This document shows, piece after piece, positions 25,349-33,562 of a stretch of DNA of 64,000 bases; position 1 is the first letter of the stretch; every line of letters begins with the position of its first letter. The notes under the pieces were generated by a model. That model was not told the origin of the DNA. It was given only the letters and a program-made list of their open reading frames with translations, and searched no databases. Location: NCBI GenBank assembly GCA_044221335.1, contig JBGAPI010000004.1, positions 1 to 64,000 on the forward strand. Direction: 5' to 3'. Made by a program: the position numbers and the translations under genes. The stretch comes from JBGAPI01 sp044221335 (GTDB lineage Bacteria; Pseudomonadota; Gammaproteobacteria; Xanthomonadales; Ahniellaceae).

Positions 25349-27451
25349 ATGAACACCCCCACCGGCCCGGTCGACGCCCGCCTCCTGCTCGAACGCCTGC
25401 GGTCCGGCGATGCCGCCGGAGCGCGGTCCCTCGCCGAGGCGGCGCTGGCCGGTGGCGCGGCGCGTGTCGACCTGCTCTGCCTGCTCGCCCGGGCCTGTCT
25501 CGCGCTCGGCGACGGCGCCGCCGCCGATGCCGCGCTGGTCCGCGCCGAGCTGCTCGAACCGGCCATCGTGCCGCTGTGGCTGGAGCGCGCGGCGCTGGAG
25601 CGCGCGGCATCGCGCCCGTCGGCGCAGCGCGCCGCGCTGGAGCGCGCCTGGACCCTGGCACCGGGCCATCCCGCAATCGGACTCGATCTGGCCCGCTGCC
25701 GCGCCGAGGGCGGGGACGCCGATGGTGCCGAGGCCTTGTACGCCGAGCTCTGCGCGAAGGCGCCGACCGCCGCGACCTGGCGCGCCCGGGCCGAGCTCGC
25801 GATCGCCCGCGAACAGCTGCGCCCGGCGCTCGGTCACCTGCAGCGCGCGGCTGCGCTGGATCCGCGCGACGAGGCGGTGCTCGACACCGGCGCGCGTCTC
25901 GCCGACGCGCTCGACGACCTGCCGGCCGAGATCGAGTTTCGCCGCGCCCAGGTCGCGCTGGCGCCGGATTCGGCCCGCCACAACACCCAGCTCGCCGAGG
26001 CGCTGCTGCGCGACGGCCAGGGCGGCCCGGCGCGCTGGTGCCTCGACGCCGCGCTGCGGGTCGCCCCGGACCATCCCTACACCCGCTGGCAGCGGATGCA
26101 CGCGCTGCCGACGGTGATCGAGTCCGACGCGCAGCGCGCCGAACTCGCTGCGGCCTGGTGGCGCGACGTCACCCAGCTGGAACAGATCCTCGCCGGCCGT
26201 CGACTGGCGCCGGAACAGGCGCTGTCGCTGCTGGGCTCGACCACCAATTTCGCGCTGCACTACCTGGGCGAGCCGCTGCTCGAGCAGCAGCGCCGCTTCG
26301 CCGCGCTGGTGGAGGCGCTGGCGGCACAGGTGTTCCCGGACTTCGGACCGCTACCGGCGCGTCCGCGCGGCGGGCGCATCCGGATCGGCTTCGCCTCCTC
26401 GCACTTCCACCAGCACACCGTGCTGAAGCTGTTCCGGAACTGGATCTACGGCCTGCCGCGCGAGCGCTTCGAGACCTTCGTGTTCCACCTCGACCACGTC
26501 CGCGATCCCTGGACCGAGCGCATGCGCGCCAGCGTCGACCACTTCGCCAGCGACCGCCGGCTCGAACAGTGGCCGGACCTGATCCGCGGCGCCGGTCTCG
26601 ACGTGCTGATCCACCTCGACGTCGGCATGCATCCGACCTCGCAACTGCTCGCCGCGCTCCGGCTCGCGCCGCTGCAGGCGGTGGCCTGGGGCCACCCGGT
26701 CAGCACCGGCCTGTCCACGGTCGACGCCTTCCTGTCGTCGGCGGCGATGGAGGCGGTCGACGGCGAGCAGTTCTACCGCGAGCGCCTGGTGCGGCTGCCC
26801 GGTCTGTCGATCCGCTACGGCGCGCCGACGGCGGAACCCGATCCGGAATTCCGCGTCCCGCTGCCGACCGGCCGCGCGGGCTACGCGGTCTGCCCGCAGA
26901 CCGTGCAGAAGCTCGGCCCCGACCACGACGCGCTGTTCGCCGAGTTCTGCGCGCGCCGCCCGGAGCTCGCGCTGGTGCTGGTGCCGCACGAGCGGCCGGA
27001 AGTGCGCGCGGCCTTGGCGCGGCGGATGGCACCGGCGTTCGCACGGCAGGGCCTCCGGCTCGACCAGCACGTCGTGATGCTGGGTGGCCTCGGCCTGCCG
27101 CAGTTCCTCGCGGTCGCGCGCGACGCCCGGATCGCGATCGATTCGCTGTCCTGGTCCGGCGGCAACACGACGCTGGAGACGCTGTGGCAGGGCACGCCGG
27201 TCGTGACCTGCCCCGGAGCGACGCTGCGCAGCCGCCACAGCCTCGCCTGCGCGACGCTCGCCGGCGCACCCGAGCTGATCGTCCCGACCGCCGAGCGCGT
27301 GCATTACGCGGAGCGGGCCGCGAGCCTGGCCGGCGACGACGACCGCCTGGCGCTGCTCCGCGCGCGACTGCTCGCGAATCGTCCCGCGCTGTTCGAGCCC
27401 GCCGGCATGGACGACGTGATCGGCGCCTGGGTCGAATCGGAGCTGGCGTGA
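25349..27451 (+). CDS. TPR + GT41 (SPINDLY/OGT-like) glycosyltransferase 1
   Basis: A 700-residue protein. Residues 1 to about 270 are TPR-like helical repeats rich in Ala/Leu (for example AELAIAREQLRPALGHLQRAAALDP). The GT41 catalytic region begins at GRIRIGFASSHFHQHTVLKLF (His356), followed by DVLIHLDVGMHPTSQLLAALRLAPLQAVAWGHPVSTG, the nucleotide-sugar lysine segment CPQTVQKLGPD (Lys521; equivalent to the OGT lysine) and WSGGNTTLETLWQGTPVVTCPG (Asn606). Relatives add a sugar, often GlcNAc, to Ser/Thr of proteins in the cytoplasm. First gene of five; the GTG of gene 2 overlaps its TGA. The ATG at 25349 has no clear ribosome-binding site. Confidence 0.88.
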   Translation: MNTPTGPVDARLLLERLRSGDAAGARSLAEAALAGGAARVDLLCLLARACLALGDGAAADAALVRAELLEPAIVPLWLERAALERAASRPSAQRAALERAWTLAPGHPAIGLDLARCRAEGGDADGAEALYAELCAKAPTAATWRARAELAIAREQLRPALGHLQRAAALDPRDEAVLDTGARLADALDDLPAEIEFRRAQVALAPDSARHNTQLAEALLRDGQGGPARWCLDAALRVAPDHPYTRWQRMHALPTVIESDAQRAELAAAWWRDVTQLEQILAGRRLAPEQALSLLGSTTNFALHYLGEPLLEQQRRFAALVEALAAQVFPDFGPLPARPRGGRIRIGFASSHFHQHTVLKLFRNWIYGLPRERFETFVFHLDHVRDPWTERMRASVDHFASDRRLEQWPDLIRGAGLDVLIHLDVGMHPTSQLLAALRLAPLQAVAWGHPVSTGLSTVDAFLSSAAMEAVDGEQFYRERLVRLPGLSIRYGAPTAEPDPEFRVPLPTGRAGYAVCPQTVQKLGPDHDALFAEFCARRPELALVLVPHERPEVRAALARRMAPAFARQGLRLDQHVVMLGGLGLPQFLAVARDARIAIDSLSWSGGNTTLETLWQGTPVVTCPGATLRSRHSLACATLAGAPELIVPTAERVHYAERAASLAGDDDRLALLRARLLANRPALFEPAGMDDVIGAWVESELA

Positions 27452-29151
27452 ACGCGCCCGCCGCGGACGCCCTGGTCGATGCCGCGATCGCCGCCTGGCG
27501 CGGCGGCGACGCCCGCCGGGCCGAGGCGCTGGCGCGCGACGCGCTGGCCGCCGACCCTTCGCACCTCCGCGCCCTCACCCTGCTCGCCCAGTGCCTGCGC
27601 ACCCGGCCCGAGGGCTTCGACGAGTACTGCGAGCTGCGCCGACGCCTCGCCGAGCTGCAGCCGGACTCGGCGGTCGCCTGGGAGATGCTCGGCTGGACGA
27701 TGCGACGCGCGGCCCGCGACGTCGAGGCCGCGGCGGCGATGGACCGGGTGCTCGCGCTCGCGCCGGACAACTGGCATGCGCGCTGGGACCGGATGCAGCA
27801 CCCGCCGAGCCTGGTCTATCCCGACGCCGCCGCGGAGGAGACCTTTGTCGCACGCTGGAGCGCCGAGCTCGCTCGCTTCGAGGAAGAGGCCGGGCGCTCG
27901 CCACGCCAGGCCGCGGCACTCGCCGAGTGCGCCGCCCTGTCGACCAATTTCCACCTGCACTACCTGCTCGAACAGCCGCTGCCGCTGCAGCGCCGCTATG
28001 CGGCGCTGATCGAGCGCGCCGCCGCCGCGGCGGTGCCGGGCCTCGCGCCGCCGGCACGGCCCGCACGCCGGCGCCCGCGGATCGGCTTCGTCTCCGCGCA
28101 CTGGCGCGATCACACCGTCGCGAAACTCTTCGGCGAACTGATCCGCCGCGCCGACCGGAGCCGCCACGAGATCGTGCTGATTCCGCTCGACACCGACGCG
28201 GATCTCGTCGACCCGCGCCTTCGCGCCGCGGCCGACCTGACCGTCGACGGCCTCGAGGACGCCGGGCGTGCGCTCGGAACGGTCCATCAGCTCGCCTGCG
28301 ACGCGCTGATCCACGCCGACATCGGCATGCATCCGCTGTCGCAATGGCTGGCCGCATTCCGGCTGGCGCCATTCCAGGCGATGCTCTGGGGCCATCCGGT
28401 GTCGAGCGGCTTCTCGGCGATCGATGCCTTCTTCAGTTCCGCCGCGATGGAGCCGGACAACGCCCAGGTGCAGTACGCGGAGACCCTGCGGGTGCTGCCT
28501 CGCCTCGGGACCTGCTACGCCCGCCCGGTGCTCGCTCCGACGCCCTGCGGCCTCGCTCCGGATCCGCGCCGGCGCCGCTACCTGGTCGCGCAGAGCATCC
28601 ACAAGCAGCGCCCCGGCGGCGACGCCATGCTGGCGGACATCGCCGCATCCGACCCGACGGCCGAGATCGTGCTGATGTCGCACCAGGCTCCATGGATCGC
28701 CGCGCGCCTGCTGGAGCGGGTGCGCCGCGGCTTCGCGGCGCGCGATCTCGACCCCGCACGGGTGATCCAGCTGCCGCGCCTCACGGCGGCGGGCTTCCTC
28801 GACGCCGGCCGCGTTGCGGACGTGGTGCTCGACACCCCAGGCTGGTCCGGCGGCAACACCACGCTGGAACTGGCCGCGATCGGCGTGCCGACGCTGACCC
28901 TGCCCGGCCCGACGCTGCGCAGCCGCCACACGTTCGCGGTCAACACGCTGCTCGGCCTTCCGGACTGGATCGCGACCGACGCGGAGGATTTCCGCAGGCG
29001 CGCGGTGGAACTCGCCTCCCACGATGAAGATCGCTTTAGGTTCCGCGAATCCGTGCGCGAAAGGGCAGCAAGCCTGTTCGACAACCGCGACGATGCTGTT
29101 GCGTTCTGGGATCTCCTGGACGCGCAACGGCAACGCCACGGAGAGCGATGA
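27448..29151 (+). CDS. TPR + GT41 (SPINDLY/OGT-like) glycosyltransferase 2, short TPR region
   Basis: A 567-residue protein, the shortest of the five. Only about three TPR-like repeats precede the catalytic part (DAAIAAWRGGDARRAEALARDALAADPSHLRALTLLAQCL). Catalytic landmarks: IGFVSAHWRDHTVAKLFGEL (His222), DALIHADIGMHPLSQWLAAFRLAPFQAMLWGHPVSSG, VAQSIHKQRPGGD (Lys386) and GWSGGNTTLELAAIGVPTLTLPG (Asn470). Start GTG at 27448 overlaps the previous stop (GTGA), implying translational coupling. Sugar donor and target unknown; the short TPR region suggests a different target range from its neighbours. Confidence 0.87.
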   Translation: MNAPAADALVDAAIAAWRGGDARRAEALARDALAADPSHLRALTLLAQCLRTRPEGFDEYCELRRRLAELQPDSAVAWEMLGWTMRRAARDVEAAAAMDRVLALAPDNWHARWDRMQHPPSLVYPDAAAEETFVARWSAELARFEEEAGRSPRQAAALAECAALSTNFHLHYLLEQPLPLQRRYAALIERAAAAAVPGLAPPARPARRRPRIGFVSAHWRDHTVAKLFGELIRRADRSRHEIVLIPLDTDADLVDPRLRAAADLTVDGLEDAGRALGTVHQLACDALIHADIGMHPLSQWLAAFRLAPFQAMLWGHPVSSGFSAIDAFFSSAAMEPDNAQVQYAETLRVLPRLGTCYARPVLAPTPCGLAPDPRRRRYLVAQSIHKQRPGGDAMLADIAASDPTAEIVLMSHQAPWIAARLLERVRRGFAARDLDPARVIQLPRLTAAGFLDAGRVADVVLDTPGWSGGNTTLELAAIGVPTLTLPGPTLRSRHTFAVNTLLGLPDWIATDAEDFRRRAVELASHDEDRFRFRESVRERAASLFDNRDDAVAFWDLLDAQRQRHGER

Positions 29152-31358
29152 GTCAGACCTTGCACCCCCTTCTGCAACGCGCCTACGGCGCCCTCAAGTC
29201 CGGAGAACTCGATACTGCCGAAGCCCTGAGCCGGCAGGTGCTCGCACTGCTGTCCCGCAACGCGCCGGCGATGGCGCTGCTGGCACGCACGTTGAACGTC
29301 GGCGGCCGCGTCGACGAGGCCTGGGACTATGCACAGCAGGCGATGGCGACGGAGCCGGACTTCATCCCCGGCCTGATCGAGGTCGCCGCGATCGCGAGCC
29401 GGCGCGGCGACGACCACGCGGCGGCGCGCGCGCTGTCGCGGCTGGCGTTCCTGGCGCCGGCCGACCCCGCCTTCCGCTTCGACCTCGCCCAGACCCTGCT
29501 GCGGCTGGGCGACGTCGGCGGCGCGCGCCGCGAGCTCGCGCAGGTCGAGCGGCTCGCGGCCGGCGCGCCGGTGGTCGCGCTGCTCGCCGCCCAGTGCGCG
29601 CTGGCGGAGGGACAAGCGCGCGCAGCGCTGGCGACGCTCGCGGCGGCGCCCGGTCTCGATCATCCGCACGCCGACCGGATCGCCGCACAGGCCCACGAAG
29701 ACCTCGGCGAGTTCGACGCGGCGATCGCGGCCTATCGCCGTGCCCTCGCCCGCGAGCCCGGAGTCGCCGCGGCCTGGGGCGGCTATGCACGGACGCTCCG
29801 GCTCGCGGGCGCGGCCGCCGACGAGGTCGTGCACGCTCGCCGCCGGGCGCTCGACTGCGACCCGGCGAATCCGCTGTCCTGGCAGCGCTACGGCGAGGCG
29901 CTGCGCGACGCCGATCGCCACGACGAGGCGCTGGCCGCGTTCAACGAGGCGCTGCAGCGCGATCCCGACCTGCTGGCCGCGCGCTGGTGCGCCTTCCAGT
30001 ACCCCGCGGACCCCGCCTATGCCGGCGCGGAGACCCGCGAGGACTTCCTCGCGCGCTGGCGCGACGGCATCGCCGCGATCGAGCAGCTCGCGCTCGAGGC
30101 GCCGCGCTACGCGATGCAGCGCGCCGGACTCGCCACCGCGCCGACCAACTTCTACCTGCACTACCTCGGCGGCAACTTCGCAGACGAGCAGTGCCGTGTC
30201 GCCGCGCTGCACGCCCGGCTGGCCGCACTGCCGCCGCCGTCGACTCCGGCGCCGCGGCTGCCGCCGCGCCGCCGGCAACGCGGACGCCGGCGAATCGGCA
30301 TCGCCTCGCCGTCGCTGTTCGCGCACACCGTGTCGCGGCTGTTCCTGCCGCTGGTCGAACGCCTGCCGCGCGAGCGCTTCGAGATCGTCGGCCTCCACCT
30401 CGGCCGCGGCGAGGACGCGGTGACGGCGCGCTGGCGGGCGCTGTGCGTCGATTTCGCCGCCGGAGAGCGGGATCCCTACGACTGGAGCCGGGAAATCGCC
30501 GCCGCGGGCCTCGACGCGCTCGTCCTGCCCGACGTCGGCATGCATCCGACGCCGTCCTTCCTCGCCGCGCAGCGCCTGGCGCCGCTGCAGTGCGTGCTCT
30601 GGGGGCATCCGGTCACGACCGGCAGCCCGCATGTCGACGCCTTCCTGTCGAGCGCGCTGATGGAGCCTGCCGATGGCAGCGCACACTACGTCGAGCCGCT
30701 GCAGCTGCTGCCGCACCTCGGCTGCGTGTTCGAAGCGCCGGAGACAACGCCCGACCTCGCGTTCGCGGACCGGGGCGGCGGCACCCCGCGCTTCCTGGTC
30801 GCGCAGAGCCTCTACAAGCTGACGCCCGAGTTCGACGACGCACTGGCGCGGATCGCCGCCGCCTTGCCGGAAGCGCGCTTCGACCTGACGCCGGCCTGTG
30901 GCGAACGACTCCGGGCGCGACTGGAGCAGCGCCTCCTCGCGGCCTTCGCCCGCCACGGCCTCGACGGCCGCGGCCGGATCGTCGTGCGTCCGCGGATGGG
31001 CCTGGCGCAATTCCTCGGGCTCGCCGCCGCGGCCGATCTCAATCTCGACAGCTTCGGCTGGTCGGGCGGCAACACCACGCTGGAGATAAGCTTTTTCGAC
31101 ACCCCGACCCTGACCCTGCCCGGAGCCCTGATGCGCAGCCGCCACAGCCTGGCGATCAACACCCGGCTCGAACTGCCGGAACTGGTCGCGGACTCGGTCG
31201 ACGACTACGTCGCCCGCGCGATCGCTCTGGGCCGCGACGCCGCGGCGCGCGGACGGCTGCGCTCGGCGATCGCGGCGCGCAAGGCGCGGCTGTATCGCGA
31301 CGAGTCGGTGGCGCCGGCACTCGCGGAATTCCTCGCGGCACGGATCGCGAACGGATGA
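29148..31358 (+). CDS. TPR + GT41 (SPINDLY/OGT-like) glycosyltransferase 3
   Basis: A 736-residue protein with about eight TPR-like repeats (residues 1-285; clear example YRRALAREPGVAAAWGGYAR) and the conserved junction ARWCAFQYPADPAY. Catalytic motifs: IGIASPSLFAHTVSRLFLPL (His393), DALVLPDVGMHPTPSFLAAQRLAPLQCVLWGHPVTTGSPHVDAFLSS, VAQSLYKLTPEFDD (Lys557) and GWSGGNTTLEISFFDTPTLTLPG (Asn642). The start overlaps the previous stop (ATGA). It is much closer to gene 4 than to the others, with long near-identical DNA stretches (for example around 30592-30650 and 32782-32840), pointing to recent duplication or gene conversion. Confidence 0.88.
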   Translation: MSQTLHPLLQRAYGALKSGELDTAEALSRQVLALLSRNAPAMALLARTLNVGGRVDEAWDYAQQAMATEPDFIPGLIEVAAIASRRGDDHAAARALSRLAFLAPADPAFRFDLAQTLLRLGDVGGARRELAQVERLAAGAPVVALLAAQCALAEGQARAALATLAAAPGLDHPHADRIAAQAHEDLGEFDAAIAAYRRALAREPGVAAAWGGYARTLRLAGAAADEVVHARRRALDCDPANPLSWQRYGEALRDADRHDEALAAFNEALQRDPDLLAARWCAFQYPADPAYAGAETREDFLARWRDGIAAIEQLALEAPRYAMQRAGLATAPTNFYLHYLGGNFADEQCRVAALHARLAALPPPSTPAPRLPPRRRQRGRRRIGIASPSLFAHTVSRLFLPLVERLPRERFEIVGLHLGRGEDAVTARWRALCVDFAAGERDPYDWSREIAAAGLDALVLPDVGMHPTPSFLAAQRLAPLQCVLWGHPVTTGSPHVDAFLSSALMEPADGSAHYVEPLQLLPHLGCVFEAPETTPDLAFADRGGGTPRFLVAQSLYKLTPEFDDALARIAAALPEARFDLTPACGERLRARLEQRLLAAFARHGLDGRGRIVVRPRMGLAQFLGLAAAADLNLDSFGWSGGNTTLEISFFDTPTLTLPGALMRSRHSLAINTRLELPELVADSVDDYVARAIALGRDAAARGRLRSAIAARKARLYRDESVAPALAEFLAARIANG

Positions 31359-33562
31359 CTGCCGCGCCGCACCCGCTGGTCGCCGAGGCCTTCCGGGAAC
31401 TGAAGGCCGGCCGCCCGACGCAGGCCGAGGCGCTGTGCCGCGCGCGGCTCGGCCAGCAGCCGGAGGACGCACCGGCGCTGGCGCTGCTGGCGCGCGTGCT
31501 CCACCTGCGCGGCGACAGCACCGCGGCCTGGCCGCTGGCGCTGGCCGCCGAACGCGCCGACCCGGCGTTCGTGCCGGCGCTGCTCGAACTCGCCGCGATC
31601 GCGCGGCGTCGCGGCGACGATGCGGCGGCGGCGCGGGCGCTCCGGCGACTGGCCGTGCTGCAGCCCGGCAATCCCGGCGTGCGCGCCGATCTCGTGCAGA
31701 CGCTGCTCCGGCTCGGCGAGCTCGACGCCGCCCGCGCGGAGGTCGACGTCTACCAGCGCCTCGCCCCGGGATCTCCGCTCGCGCACCTGCTGTCCGCGCA
31801 ATGCCTGTACGCCGCCGGCCGCGCCGACGAGGCGCTGTCGGCGCTGGCCGCCGCCCCGGGGCTCGACCATCCGGATGCCGACCTCACCGCCGCGCAGGCC
31901 CACGAGCGGCTGGAGCAGTACCGCCCGGCGGCCGAGGCCTATGCCCGCGTGCTGCGGCGTGATCCGTCGTCGGCGGCAGTGTGGGCCGCGTATGCGAACG
32001 CGCTGTCGTTCGGCAAGGCCAATCCCGACGCCGTGCTCGCGGCGCGCCGGCAGGTGATCGAGCGCGAGCCCGGCAACGGCAACGGCTGGCTGCGCTATGG
32101 CGAGGCGCTGCGCCAGTGCGATCGCCTCGCCGAGGCGGTGGACGCCTACGAGCGCGCGGCGGCGCTCGACCCGGACCTGCTGGCGGCGCGCTGGTGCGCG
32201 TTCCAGTACCCGCGACACGTGGTCTATCCGGACGACGCGGCGCGTGCGGAGTTCGGCGCGCGCTGGCGCCGTGGCCTCGCCGAGTTCGAGCGCCTCGAGC
32301 TCGCGGCGCCGCGCTACGCCGGCGAGCTCGCGCGCCTCGCGGCCGCGCCGACCAACTTCTTCCTGCACTACCTCGGCGAGGCCTGCGTCGACGAGCAGCG
32401 CCGCTACTCCGCCGTGCTGCAGCGCCTCGCGGCGCTGGCGCCGTGGCAGCGCCCGGCGCTGCGCGCGCCGCACGGCGGACGCCGCCGCGTCGGCGTGGCG
32501 TCGCCGTTCCTGCGCGGCCACACGGTGTCGAAGCTGTTCCTGCCGATGTTCGAGCGGCTGCCGCGCGCGGAGTTCGAGGTGATCGGCTTCCAGCTCGAGG
32601 CCGAGACCGACGCCACCACCGAACGCTGGCGCTCCTTCGCCAGCCGGGTCGAGAGCGGCACCCGCGACCCGCTGGCCTGGTCGCAGGCGATCGCGGCGGC
32701 GGAGCTCGATGCGCTGGTCGTGCTCGACGTGGGCATGCACCCGACGCCACAGTTCCTGGTCGCTCAGCGGCTCGCGCCGCTGCAGTGCGTGCTCTGGGGG
32801 CATCCGGTCACCACCGGCAGCCCGCACGTCGACCTGTTCCTGTCGAGCGCGCTGATGGAGCCGGACGACGGCGATACGCACTACCGCGAGCGGCTGGTCC
32901 GGCTGCCGAACCTCGGCTGCGTCTACGAGCCGCCGACGGCGGCGCCGGATCCGGCGTTCACGATCGCCGCCCGCGCGACCCCGGGCACCGTGCATTTCCT
33001 CGTCGCGCAGTCGGTCTTCAAGCTCACGCCCGCATTCGACGACGCGCTCGCGAGGATCGCCGCGGCGCTGCCGCGGGCGCGCTTCTCGCTGACGCCGTAC
33101 TGCGCGCCGGCGCTGTGCGCGGCGCTCGAGCGGCGGATCGCCGCCGCCTTCGCCCGCCACGGCGTCGACGCGGCCGGCCGGCTGCACTTGTACCCGCGAC
33201 TGTCCCTGCCCGAGTTCCTCGCACTCGCCGCCGACGCCGACCTCAACCTCGACGCCTTCGACTGGTCCGGCGGCAACACCACGCTCGAGATCAGCGCCTG
33301 CGACACGCCGACGCTGACCCTGCCCGGGGCGCTGATGCGCAGCCGCCACACGATGGCGATCAACCTCCGGCTCGGACTGCCGGAGCTGATCGCCGAGTCC
33401 GCCGACGACTACGTGGCGCGCGCGGTCGCGCTGGGGCACGAGCCGGCGCGGCGCGCCGCACTGCGGGACCGGGTGGCCGCGCGGAAGGCGGCGCTGTACC
33501 ACGACGACAGCGTCGTCACGGCACTGGCGGAGGTCCTGCGGACGGCCGGGTCGCGCGAGTGA
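31355..33562 (+). CDS. TPR + GT41 (SPINDLY/OGT-like) glycosyltransferase 4
   Basis: A 735-residue protein, the near twin of gene 3. It starts with the same HPL...EAFRELKAGRPTQAEALCRARL repeat and shares the junction LLAARWCAFQYPRHVVYP. Catalytic motifs: VGVASPFLRGHTVSKLFLPM (His389), DALVVLDVGMHPTPQFLVAQRLAPLQCVLWGHPVTTG, VAQSVFKLTPAFDD (Lys556) and DWSGGNTTLEISACDTPTLTLPG (Asn641). ATG at 31355 overlaps the previous stop by 4 bases, and its own stop overlaps gene 5. All motifs expected for an active enzyme are present. Confidence 0.88.
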   Translation: MTAAPHPLVAEAFRELKAGRPTQAEALCRARLGQQPEDAPALALLARVLHLRGDSTAAWPLALAAERADPAFVPALLELAAIARRRGDDAAAARALRRLAVLQPGNPGVRADLVQTLLRLGELDAARAEVDVYQRLAPGSPLAHLLSAQCLYAAGRADEALSALAAAPGLDHPDADLTAAQAHERLEQYRPAAEAYARVLRRDPSSAAVWAAYANALSFGKANPDAVLAARRQVIEREPGNGNGWLRYGEALRQCDRLAEAVDAYERAAALDPDLLAARWCAFQYPRHVVYPDDAARAEFGARWRRGLAEFERLELAAPRYAGELARLAAAPTNFFLHYLGEACVDEQRRYSAVLQRLAALAPWQRPALRAPHGGRRRVGVASPFLRGHTVSKLFLPMFERLPRAEFEVIGFQLEAETDATTERWRSFASRVESGTRDPLAWSQAIAAAELDALVVLDVGMHPTPQFLVAQRLAPLQCVLWGHPVTTGSPHVDLFLSSALMEPDDGDTHYRERLVRLPNLGCVYEPPTAAPDPAFTIAARATPGTVHFLVAQSVFKLTPAFDDALARIAAALPRARFSLTPYCAPALCAALERRIAAAFARHGVDAAGRLHLYPRLSLPEFLALAADADLNLDAFDWSGGNTTLEISACDTPTLTLPGALMRSRHTMAINLRLGLPELIAESADDYVARAVALGHEPARRAALRDRVAARKAALYHDDSVVTALAEVLRTAGSRE

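Noticed and set aside
23197..27447. Plus-strand frame extending upstream of glycosyltransferase gene 2
   Set aside because: It runs antisense to the GNAT gene, nrdR and glyA and through gene 1 in another frame; the real protein begins at GTG 27448.
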